NCBI GenBank assembly: GCA_050014795.1 | Contig: JBEKCQ010000001.1 | Span: forward strand, 1-64,000 | Source of the DNA: JALHUF01 sp050014795 | GTDB lineage: Bacteria > Acidobacteriota > Terriglobia > UBA7540 | Length of the DNA stretch: 64,000 nt | Reading direction: 5' to 3' | Shown here: piece by piece, positions 33,508 to 41,285 of the stretch | Position numbering within the stretch: position 1 is the stretch's first letter | Layout of the letters: every line of letters begins with the position of its first letter | Position numbers and translations under genes: made by a program | Notes under the pieces: model-generated | Seen by the model: only the letters and a program-made list of their open reading frames with translations | Database searches by the model: none | Told to the model about the DNA's origin: nothing

Positions 33508-34500
33508 CTAGTCGATGTGGATGTCGCCCGAGCCGGTGCCGACGTCCACCAGTGGGCCGCCTCCTCCAACCTTACCGCGCAGTTCGTGGCGACCGATCTT
33601 GCCCTGCACCGTGATCTCACGGTTTGTACTAATGTCACCCGAGCCGGTGTGCGCATAGAGATTGAAGGCCGCCTGGGCGGGCAGCCGCAAGGTGAGGTTG
33701 CCGGAGCCCGTGTCCAGCTTCCAATCGCCGAGCGGCTTGCCGTCAACGGTGATGTTCCCGCTACCGGTGTGCGCATGCAGCAAGCCTTGCACGCCGCTGG
33801 CCTCCACGTTGCCGGAACCGGTCTCGACGTTGACGGGGCCGGAGGCTGTCTGTGCCAGCCGCACATCGCCGCTCCCCGTCGAGCCTGTGAAGCCGCCGTC
33901 AATCCCGTTGGCCTGAATGTTCCCACTGCCGGTTTCGGCATGGACGGCCGCCTTGATGGAATCGAGCACGATGTCCCCGGAGCCGGTTTCGGCGCGCACC
34001 ACGTCACCGACGCGCGAAACCTTGACGTTGCCCGAGCCGGTCTGGGCTCTCACGGGCCCGCGCACGCCGGCAATGGACTGGTCGCCCGAGCCGGTGTCGG
34101 AGGTGACGCGCGTTTCCACCGGGACCACCAGCTCATAGCTGATGGAAACGTGGCGGCGCAGTTCCGGGTCCGTGATATGCCCGATGCGGATAATGTTGCC
34201 GCTTTGCTCGATGGGCGGATTGGACTCCAGGGCGCGGACCTTGCGTTCGGCTTGTTCCGTGCTGAGCTGCCAGTTGTCGTGGACCCGGATAAGTCCTCGA
34301 ACCTGCACGCTTGCTGCGTCGCCGGGCCGCACATCGATGTTGCCCGAACCCGTCGTCACGGTGAGTTCTACCGGGCCGGTCACCTTCAAAGTGCGGGTGA
34401 AGGAGCCCTCGACGGTATGGGCGTAGGCGGAGACGGCCAGGGCCACGGGCAGCATGAGGGTGGCCAGCCCCGCCAGAATCCAGCTCAAACGGGTTTTCAT
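33508..34500 (-). CDS. DUF4097-type secreted beta-repeat protein with TGSG repeats
   Basis: 330 aa with a signal peptide (SWILAGLATLMLPVALAVSA). The mature part is a beta-solenoid-like array in which TGS-G[N/D] recurs eleven times, for example TTGSGNIDV, DTGSGDQSI, QTGSGNVKV and ETGSGDIVL, about every 17-25 residues. The repeat suggests stacked coils with Asn/Asp turns. Proteins of this family (DUF4097) have no firm function. The ATG has GGGGAGG upstream. It is 121 nt downstream of the second MacB-type permease, on the same strand, so it may be co-transcribed with that transporter. Confidence 0.82.
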   Translation of the reverse strand: MKTRLSWILAGLATLMLPVALAVSAYAHTVEGSFTRTLKVTGPVELTVTTGSGNIDVRPGDAASVQVRGLIRVHDNWQLSTEQAERKVRALESNPPIEQSGNIIRIGHITDPELRRHVSISYELVVPVETRVTSDTGSGDQSIAGVRGPVRAQTGSGNVKVSRVGDVVRAETGSGDIVLDSIKAAVHAETGSGNIQANGIDGGFTGSTGSGDVRLAQTASGPVNVETGSGNVEASGVQGLLHAHTGSGNITVDGKPLGDWKLDTGSGNLTLRLPAQAAFNLYAHTGSGDISTNREITVQGKIGRHELRGKVGGGGPLVDVGTGSGDIHID

Positions 34501-34621
34501 GGTGTTTTCCTCCCCACGGATCTAGACACTTTGGATTGACAACAGTTCCTCAGGTCTGATCATTAGACGTTGGCCACCCGCATTTCGTTAGCCGGGATTC
34601 CCCGTCCTGCGCAGTCGGTCC

Positions 34622-35875
34622 CTATTCGTAGCGCAGGGCCTCCACGGGATTCAGATGCGAAGCGCGCACGGCGGGGACCACCCCGCTGATCAGGCCCACC
34701 AGCACCAGAATGCCGGTAGAAACCAGCAGGGTCGAGGCGGAGATATACAGATGAATGTCCCCTTTGCCGGCCAGCTCTTCGTCAAACGCCCCGTAAAGAG
34801 GCAAAGTACCGATCGCGGCCGAGAGCAGATAGGCAAGCCCGATCCCGACTATCCCGCCCAGGAGAGTCAGCGCCAGGGCTTCCGAAATGAATTGCGCCCG
34901 GATGTGCCAGCGCCGGGCGCCCAGCGCGCGCCGCAAGCCGATTTCGCGAATGCGTTCGTCCACCGAAACCAGCATGATATTCATGACGCCCACCCCGCCG
35001 ATGCCCAGGGTCAGGGCGCCGATAAACGTCAGCAGGACCTGAAGCCCGATGGTGATGCCGTCAATGATGGGACGAAACTGTTCTCGGCCAAACATAATGA
35101 TGGCGCGCTCGTCAGTGGGTGAGAAGCGCTGGCGCTTGGCAATGGTCGCCCGCACTTGCTGCATCGCCAGCTTTTCAAGGGGCGGGGCAACTGACTCAAA
35201 TACGATCACGGCGGCGTAGCGCGTGTTCCACAGGTCGCCGGCGCTGGAATACGGGATCCAGGCCGACTCGTCGTCACTGGTGAAATAGTTGCTGTCCTGG
35301 AGCTTGATGTCCATCGTCCCGATGACGGTGAACCGGACCCCGGAAATGCGTACCGTCTCACCGATGGCCGGCTGGCCGCTAAACAGTTTCTGGCGCAGGC
35401 GGGCCCCCAGAAAGACCACGCGGCGGCGCTCCAGCATATCCTCGGGGCTGATCCAGCGGCCCACGCTCGGCACCTCGTTGCGCATCTCCCCGTATTCGGG
35501 ACAAACGCCCCGGATGGCGGTGTTGGCCATCCGCTCGCCATAAGAAATGGGCAGCCAGTTCACCGTCTCCAGGCAGACGGTTTTCACCAGCGTGGCCTCT
35601 TGCCGGATCATCTCCACGTCTTCCTTCTCAAACCGCACCTGCTTGCCCGCACGCTGCCCGCCGGCCTGCTCGCTGGTTTGCGCCGGCCAGGCGATCACCG
35701 CGCCTTTGCCGAACGCGTCAAAGGCGGCCGCAATCACCGAACGAAAGCTGCTGCCATAGGCAATCAGCAGGGCCACGGCGGCAATGCCCCACACAATCCC
35801 CAGCATCGTGAGGAAACTCCGCAGTGGTTGGCGCCGCAAGGCGTTCCAGGCCTGAATTAGGGTCTCACGTAGCAT
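34622..35875 (-). CDS. MacB-like ABC transporter permease, no ATPase domain
   Basis: 417 aa. An N-terminal helix (TMLGIVWGIAAVALLIAYG) is followed by the large periplasmic MacB_PCD domain and three C-terminal FtsX-type helices (VLLTFIGALTLGIGGVGVMNIM, ALALTLLGGIVGIGLAYLLS, TLLVSTGILVLVGLISGVVP). The final NPVEALRYE is typical. MacB itself carries its ATPase in the same chain; here it is missing and no ATPase gene is next to it. No ribosome site precedes the ATG: the heptamer array at 35882-35916 fills that space. Confidence 0.88.
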   Translation of the reverse strand: MLRETLIQAWNALRRQPLRSFLTMLGIVWGIAAVALLIAYGSSFRSVIAAAFDAFGKGAVIAWPAQTSEQAGGQRAGKQVRFEKEDVEMIRQEATLVKTVCLETVNWLPISYGERMANTAIRGVCPEYGEMRNEVPSVGRWISPEDMLERRRVVFLGARLRQKLFSGQPAIGETVRISGVRFTVIGTMDIKLQDSNYFTSDDESAWIPYSSAGDLWNTRYAAVIVFESVAPPLEKLAMQQVRATIAKRQRFSPTDERAIIMFGREQFRPIIDGITIGLQVLLTFIGALTLGIGGVGVMNIMLVSVDERIREIGLRRALGARRWHIRAQFISEALALTLLGGIVGIGLAYLLSAAIGTLPLYGAFDEELAGKGDIHLYISASTLLVSTGILVLVGLISGVVPAVRASHLNPVEALRYE

Positions 35876-35881
35876 GACTGC

Positions 35882-35944
35882 TTGTCCGTTGTCCGTGGTC
35901 CGTTGTCCGTTGCTCGCGGCGAGGAAAAGCCACTGACAACGGAC
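35882..35944. repeat. Tandem heptamer repeat between the two permease genes
   Basis: Five adjacent 7-mers, TTGTCCG at 35882 and 35889, TGGTCCG at 35896, TTGTCCG at 35903 and TTGCTCG at 35910. A reverse complement (CAACGGAC, 35937-35944) lies downstream and can pair with them. The array occupies the short gap between the permease genes. Confidence 0.75.
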
Positions 35945-35961
35945 TAGGGACTACTGACGTC

Positions 35962-37224
35962 TTACCCACCCGGTTCATACCGCAGCGCCTCAATCGGATC
36001 CACCGTGGCCGCGCGCCGCGCGGGGTAGACCGCCGCAAGCACCGCCACCGTCCCCAGCAGGGCGAAAGACAGGATCGCGACCTTCCAGGTCGGTAGCAGG
36101 CCAGCGAAGAACTGGGGCATGGGCAGCAGGTTCACCAGGGCACACAGGCCGTAGGCGATTCCCAGTCCTGCCCCACCACTCAAGAAGACAACGATCATAC
36201 TTTCAACGAAGAACTGGCCGAGGATAGCGCGCGCGCTGGCGCCCACGGCCTTGCGCACGCCGATTTCGCGCGTACGTTCGCGCACCGCGACAAGCATCAC
36301 GTTCATCACGCCAATGCCACCCAACAACAGTGTTGTCAGCCCCACCGCGCCCAGGAAATACTTGAGGCCGTCAATCATGGCCTGAAACGACTTCACGTTC
36401 TCGACGGTGTCCCAGATAGGGGCCGCCTCCTTGTCCTGTGGGTCAAAGTTGTGGATGCGGCCCAAGGCCCGCCGCACTTGCCGCTTGCACTCTTCGTGCA
36501 GCTCGTAGGATTTGGGGGCTACCAGCAAACGATCGATGTCCCGGGGGGTTGAGGGGGGCTTATTGGGGAAATCACGCATGATAGCGCTGAAGGGGATGAA
36601 CACCTTATCCACGTCCCACCCGTCGTAGCAACTGTTCTGGTCCTTGCTCTCCATCACCCCGATGACGGTGTACGGGAGGTCGTTGATGCGAATGATCTCC
36701 CCCAAAGCGGGACGCGTGGCAAAGAGCTGCTTCTTGATGTTACTGCCCAGAAAGGCGACACGCCGCCCATGCTCTTGGTCGTCCCAGTTATAGAACCGGC
36801 CCTCACCGACGTGGATCGACCGAACCTCGGCAAATGGCGGCAGCGAGCCGACCACGGCCGGTGAGGCGTTGTTATAAAGGCTGACCACCTTCAAACCCCC
36901 GCCGTGGCCCGACTCCGGCAGCACGTAGCGACACGCGGTGGCTTCCTGCTGCACGTCCAGATGATCTGTGTCGAGCCAGCGCAGGTCCCGGCCAGCCCGC
37001 AAACCGCCGGCCTGCATGCTGGTGCGCCCGCTGAAGACAATCATTAGGTCTTTGGCAAAGGTCTCCTGCTGCTTCTTCCAGCCCACGCTGAAACCTTCGC
37101 CTGCCGCCACCATCAGCGTGATGGAGACAATCCCCCAGGCAATCCCGAACATGGTGAGGAAGGTGCGCAGCTTGTTCGTCCACAGCGTGCGCAGCGTGTC
37201 TCCGAGAAGGTCGCGAAACACCAT
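35962..37224 (-). CDS. MacB-like ABC transporter permease, no ATPase domain
   Basis: 420 aa, paralogous to the permease at 34622. The N-terminal helix (NKLRTFLTMFGIAWGIVSIT) precedes a MacB_PCD domain; the FtsX helices include FLGAVGLTTLLLGGIGVMNVML, FFVESMIVVFLSGGAGLG and VAILSFALLGTVAVLAAVYP. It ends DPIEALRYEPGG. With its neighbour it could form a heterodimer. I chose the ATG at 37224; a TTG two codons earlier (37230) is possible. The upstream gene for the membrane-fusion protein ends 61 nt before it, across the heptamer repeat. Confidence 0.88.
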   Translation of the reverse strand: MVFRDLLGDTLRTLWTNKLRTFLTMFGIAWGIVSITLMVAAGEGFSVGWKKQQETFAKDLMIVFSGRTSMQAGGLRAGRDLRWLDTDHLDVQQEATACRYVLPESGHGGGLKVVSLYNNASPAVVGSLPPFAEVRSIHVGEGRFYNWDDQEHGRRVAFLGSNIKKQLFATRPALGEIIRINDLPYTVIGVMESKDQNSCYDGWDVDKVFIPFSAIMRDFPNKPPSTPRDIDRLLVAPKSYELHEECKRQVRRALGRIHNFDPQDKEAAPIWDTVENVKSFQAMIDGLKYFLGAVGLTTLLLGGIGVMNVMLVAVRERTREIGVRKAVGASARAILGQFFVESMIVVFLSGGAGLGIAYGLCALVNLLPMPQFFAGLLPTWKVAILSFALLGTVAVLAAVYPARRAATVDPIEALRYEPGG

Positions 37225-37244
37225 GGCCAAAACTCAAGTGACCG

Positions 37245-37288
37245 GTGACGAGTGACAAGTGACGAACTTGGGGCTCGTCACTCGTCAC
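37245..37288. repeat. Heptamer inverted array between permease and membrane-fusion genes
   Basis: GTGACGA, GTGACAA and GTGACGA are tandem at 37245-37265; TCGTCAC occurs twice at 37275-37288, overlapping the stop of the HlyD-type gene. GTGACGAGTGAC (37245-37256) and GTCACTCGTCAC (37277-37288) form a perfect 12-bp stem. Confidence 0.75.
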
Positions 37289-38490
37289 TGCAATATGACC
37301 TGATCTCCTTCTTTCACTCCTTCGATCAATTCCGTCTTGACGCCGTTGGAGATGCCGAGCTTGGCGCTGACCTTGCGCCGGCCCTTGTCCGCCTTGGGGT
37401 CCGGGATTTCCAGGGAGGCCTTGCGGTCTTTGTCGTAGATGACGGCGGCCTCGGGGATGAGCAGTACGCCCTTCTTTTCCTCGAGGATGATTTCGGCGTT
37501 GGCGCTCATGTTGGCCTTGAGTTCCCCACTGGGGTTGTGGATGGAAACGCGAACCTCGAAGGTGGTGACGTTGTCCTTTTCCACTCCCAAGGGCGAGATC
37601 TTCGTCACCTTGCCCTCGAATTTCTTGTCCTTGAGCGACTCCACTACGATGCGGGCCGGCTGGCCCAGATATACCTTGCTGATGTCGGCCTCGTCCACCT
37701 TGCCCTTCACGTACACTTCGCTCACATCGCCCAGGGTCATCACCAGCGTGGCTTGGGAACCCAGCACCAGAATGGAACTGACCGCATCGCCGATTTCGAC
37801 ATTGCGGGAAAGCACCAAGCCGTCCATGGGGCTGATGATGGTGGAGTTGCGCAGGTCTTCGTCCGCACGCTCCAGCGCCGCTTGCGTCTGCGCTACCTGG
37901 GCCTTGGCGCGGGCCACTTCGGCGCGCGTCACCGAAACGTTGCGCAGTGCCACCATCTGCTTGTTAAGCGCCATCTGATAGGCTTTCTCCGAATCTTCCA
38001 GCAGTGCCTGGGCGATCAGGCCGTCACTGTGCAGCCTCTGGGCGCGATCCATGCCGGATTTAAGGAACGGCAGGTCGGGGCCCTCGGCTTCGACGCGGTT
38101 GCGTTCGTAAGTCGCCTGACCGGCTTCCTGAGCAGCCTGCGCGGCCAACAGCGTGGCACGCGCCTCACGCACGCGGGCCTGCAACTCTTCCTTATCCAGT
38201 TCGACCAGCACCTGGCCCTGCCGCACCCGGTCGCCATAGTCTACGAAGAGTTGTTTGACGATGCCGCTGGCCTTGGATTTGACCTCCACTTTCGCCAGAG
38301 GCTCGATCTTGCCCGTGGCCACCACGGAACGAGCCAAGTCACCTTTCTCGACCTTGGCGAGCTTGGACGGGTCAATCTGACCATTGGAACGCAGAAGGGT
38401 CGTGCTTCCCAGGATGCCGACTACCACGACGAGCCCTACGGCGCCCACGATAATCCAGCGCCGGCGTTTGCTCTTATGATTGTTCGCCAT
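37285..38490 (-). CDS. HlyD/MacA-type membrane-fusion protein
   Basis: 401 aa periplasmic adaptor. One N-terminal helix (WIIVGAVGLVVVVGILGSTT) anchors it in the inner membrane; the biotinyl-lipoyl-like domain (about 45-90 and 215-245), a long alpha-hairpin and beta-barrel follow. It links the two permeases to an outer-membrane channel. The ATG at 38490 is supported by GGTGG upstream and by the start of the positively charged NHKSKRRR stretch. It is the first gene of the unit MFP, permease, permease, DUF4097. The divergent gene on the plus strand begins at 38835. Confidence 0.88.
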   Translation of the reverse strand: MANNHKSKRRRWIIVGAVGLVVVVGILGSTTLLRSNGQIDPSKLAKVEKGDLARSVVATGKIEPLAKVEVKSKASGIVKQLFVDYGDRVRQGQVLVELDKEELQARVREARATLLAAQAAQEAGQATYERNRVEAEGPDLPFLKSGMDRAQRLHSDGLIAQALLEDSEKAYQMALNKQMVALRNVSVTRAEVARAKAQVAQTQAALERADEDLRNSTIISPMDGLVLSRNVEIGDAVSSILVLGSQATLVMTLGDVSEVYVKGKVDEADISKVYLGQPARIVVESLKDKKFEGKVTKISPLGVEKDNVTTFEVRVSIHNPSGELKANMSANAEIILEEKKGVLLIPEAAVIYDKDRKASLEIPDPKADKGRRKVSAKLGISNGVKTELIEGVKEGDQVILQ

Positions 38491-38822
38491 CTTCCACCAC
38501 CTCGCGCCCGGTTTAGACACCGGGGCCTATATCCCCAATTACGCGCCTGCCGCACCAAATGTTCCCCGCAATTGGGCCTGCCAAGCTCGGCATTCTTCCG
38601 GGGCCTCGGGCCGCGAGTGTATACTTTCCCCGAACGGTCTCTGGAGGTTGGACGAAGCAGAGCGAATAAGGTTAGGTGATTCTGCAGGCTAGCGACGCCA
38701 ACCGCGCGCCGTGGCTGCCCGCACAGGCCCGGGGGGCCGGCGTAATTGAGCCCTGTGCGACAGCCCTGGGAAAACGGGTGGCCCAATCGACAATCATCCA
38801 TCGCTCGTCGGAGGCGCAAGCT

Positions 38823-38828
38823 TATAAT
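38823..38828 (+). promoter_or_regulatory. -10 element for a probably leaderless kinase mRNA
   Basis: TATAAT ends 6 nt before the GTG start at 38835. The usual distance from -10 to the transcription start would place the first base on the GTG, and no Shine-Dalgarno is present. The -35 region is weak. Confidence 0.45.
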
Positions 38829-38834
38829 GGCGGC

Positions 38835-40055
38835 GTGCGCTACGGCATCATCGCTGACGACTTGGCGGGAAGCTGTGACGTCGCCGGTCGGTTGACCCTC
38901 CTGGGCTATCGTCCCATCGTATATGTCTCCCCCGTCAGCGGGAACAGAAGCCTCTCCTCCTTGCCCCAAGGAGCCGTGGTCATCATCAATACGCGCAGCC
39001 GCGATGGTTCGCTCCGCGAGGCGGTGGCCCGCGCCCAGGTCGCTGCCCGACTCTTGGAGCGAAGCGGCGCGCCGGTGATTTACCAGAAGATGGACTCAAC
39101 GCTGCGCGGTCATTGGGCCGAGGAGATGAAGAGCATCGCCCGAGTAATCCACCCAGAGCACGTCTTCATGTGCCCGGCGTTCCCGGCTCAGGGGCGTTTC
39201 GTGCGCGACGGACATCTGCGCGTCTTGCCCGGCCCGTACCTTGACTTCGGTGCCTTCATGGAAGTCCGTGAGGGCCTTAGCTTGCGTGCCAGGACACAGC
39301 GGCGATGCGGCTGGGAGGCACTGGAGATTCCCCGCTGTGTGCTTCGGCGCGGGCCGAGAGCGATCCGCGCCGAAGTGCTCGCCGGCACGGGAACCGACTG
39401 CGTTGTCTTTGATGCGGCGCGCGACGCCGACTTGCAGGCCATGGGCCGCGCGTTTCGCAAGTCGACTGCACGTCTGCTTTGGGTGGGTTCGGCAGGCTTG
39501 GTGCCCTATGTGATTCCGCCACTGTTCAGACCGGAATCCGCCGCATGTCCACGACGACGCGCTCCCTGGCTGTTCATACAGGGAAGCCAGCGGGCTCTCA
39601 GCCGGAATCAATTTCTCCTGTTCGCACAGGCGCGAGGGGTCGATGCTATCGAGTTCTCACCTATTCGTGGCAGCAAGGAAAAGGAGGACTGGTGCGCGAG
39701 AGTGATCGCCGCGCTCGGCATGGGGCGAGACGTGGCGGTCTTGGCTCCCGAGGAGTTTGATGTCAGGGTGCGCACTGCTTTCCCGCGCTTCCTGAATTCG
39801 CTCCTTCGCGCTGTTTTGCGCCACGCGGAATTGGGTGGCGTTTTCGTCTCCGGCGGGAGGACTGCCGAAGCCGTTTGTGATAGCCTGCGAGTGAAGGCGC
39901 TGCGCGTCATCGAAGAAGTACGGCCCGGCATAGCGGCCAGCTTGGCCTTGGACGGGCGATGTCCGGGTCTCTGTTTAGTGACCAAAGCGGGCGGCTTCGG
40001 CAGCCCGCAAGAAGTCCGCGAAATCCTGGAGGAGTACGTCCGTGCGCGCTCGTGA
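38835..40055 (+). CDS. Four-carbon acid-sugar kinase family protein (DUF1537)
   Basis: 406 aa of the DUF1537/four-carbon acid-sugar kinase family, which phosphorylates D-threonate, D-erythronate and similar acids. The N-terminal substrate domain begins with the diagnostic YGIIADDLAGSCDVAGRL; the C-terminal nucleotide-binding domain carries VFVSGGRTAEAVC and LVTKAGGFGSPQ. The GTG at 38835 begins exactly before the fold. The open frame upstream (from 38676) contains the -10 element and is not coding. The PdxA homologue overlaps its end by 14 nt. Confidence 0.87.
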   Translation: MRYGIIADDLAGSCDVAGRLTLLGYRPIVYVSPVSGNRSLSSLPQGAVVIINTRSRDGSLREAVARAQVAARLLERSGAPVIYQKMDSTLRGHWAEEMKSIARVIHPEHVFMCPAFPAQGRFVRDGHLRVLPGPYLDFGAFMEVREGLSLRARTQRRCGWEALEIPRCVLRRGPRAIRAEVLAGTGTDCVVFDAARDADLQAMGRAFRKSTARLLWVGSAGLVPYVIPPLFRPESAACPRRRAPWLFIQGSQRALSRNQFLLFAQARGVDAIEFSPIRGSKEKEDWCARVIAALGMGRDVAVLAPEEFDVRVRTAFPRFLNSLLRAVLRHAELGGVFVSGGRTAEAVCDSLRVKALRVIEEVRPGIAASLALDGRCPGLCLVTKAGGFGSPQEVREILEEYVRARS

Positions 40056-41058
40056 AGTTCGCGGGAAGCCGAGAATCGGCATCACGCTGGGTGACCTGGC
40101 GGGGATCGGCCCGGAGGTGGCGCTGAAGGCCGTGCGCGACCCGAAGATTCTGGCCGAGGTGCGTCCGGTCCTGATCGGGCCGCGCGCGGTGGTCGAGCAT
40201 TACGCCACACGCCTCAGACTCACTAAGCGCCTGTCGTTTGTCGCGGATCTTCCCGAGATTGTGAGCAGCACGCGGATTCACGTCCTCGACACCGGTCACT
40301 TCACCCTCCCGGCGATACCGTTTGGTGAGGTGCATCGCGAGTGTGGCCGCGCGGCTCTGGAAGCAATCCGCCGGGGTGTGGCGCTGGCCCGCGCAGGGCG
40401 CCTGGACGCGCTGGTCACCGGGCCGATTCACAAGAAGTCTGCGCAACTGGCAGGCATGGTGGGCGCGGGCCATACGGAATTCATTGCGTACCTCTGCGCA
40501 GTGAAGGACGTGCGGCTGATGCTGGTGGGTCCGCAGTTGCGCGTGATCCACGTGAGCGCCCACGTCAGCCTACGCAAGGCCCTTGATCTCATCACGCGGG
40601 AGCGCATCGTGCGCACCATCGAACTGGGCGTGGAAGTGCTGAAGCGGCTGGGCATCGAACGGCCGCGCGTGGCCGTAGCGGGCGCCAACCCGCACGCGAG
40701 CGATGCCGGGCTGTTCGGGCGCGAGGAGGAGTTGGAGATCGCCCCCGCAGTCGCCACCGCCGCGCGCCGCGGATACAACGTGCAAGGTCCGCTGCCTCCC
40801 GACACGGTGTTCTACCGCGCCGCCCAAGGCGAGTTCGACCTGGTCGTGGCCATGTATCACGATCAGGGACACATCGCCGCCAAGACGCTTGGCTTCGCGG
40901 ATGCCGTCAACGTCACCGCCGGCTTACCGATTATCCGCACCTCTGTGGACCACGGGACCGCCTTCGATCTGGTCGGCCGGAACAAAGCCGATCCTCGCAA
41001 CATGAAGCACGCCATTCTGCTGGCGGGCCGACTGGCCCGCCGCCAGCGGGCCGCCTAG
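40042..41058 (+). CDS. pdxA2: PdxA-family dehydrogenase, likely PdxA2 (4-phospho-acid-sugar dehydrogenase)
   Basis: 338 aa, normal for the PdxA family. Metal-site histidines are in GPIHKKS, GHTEFIAYLC and MYHDQGHIAAKTLGF; the start GITLGDLAGIGPEVALKAV and end VDHGTAFDLVGRNKADP are family signatures. Classical PdxA makes 3-amino-2-oxopropyl phosphate in vitamin B6 synthesis, but the translational overlap with a DUF1537 kinase points to the PdxA2 group, which oxidises 4-phospho-D-threonate or -erythronate to dihydroxyacetone phosphate. GTG start at 40042 with GGAGGAG upstream. Confidence 0.85.
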   Translation: MRAREVRGKPRIGITLGDLAGIGPEVALKAVRDPKILAEVRPVLIGPRAVVEHYATRLRLTKRLSFVADLPEIVSSTRIHVLDTGHFTLPAIPFGEVHRECGRAALEAIRRGVALARAGRLDALVTGPIHKKSAQLAGMVGAGHTEFIAYLCAVKDVRLMLVGPQLRVIHVSAHVSLRKALDLITRERIVRTIELGVEVLKRLGIERPRVAVAGANPHASDAGLFGREEELEIAPAVATAARRGYNVQGPLPPDTVFYRAAQGEFDLVVAMYHDQGHIAAKTLGFADAVNVTAGLPIIRTSVDHGTAFDLVGRNKADPRNMKHAILLAGRLARRQRAA

Positions 41059-41285
41059 CCGAGCTTGCTTTCTCTTCCGCTCAAGATTGCCTTCCACTCT
41101 GCCGAAACCTAAGAGGGAGCTTCGTAGGTCGACCTTCTCCGCCAGGTGGGGCTGGGCGTGTTTGGCCTCACCGGCGGAGAGGGTGTGCGCACCGGCGAGC
41201 GCGGGCAACTTGCACTCGTGCGACGCGCGAGCGCCATGACAGCAATTTCTGGAACAGACGCCTCCCTGCAGGTAGAGCGACGACG

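Noticed and set aside
33508..34500. Regular DNA repeats that could look like a CRISPR array
   Set aside because: They are coding repeats of TGSG units with variable spacing and no conserved repeat-spacer pattern; no cas genes nearby.
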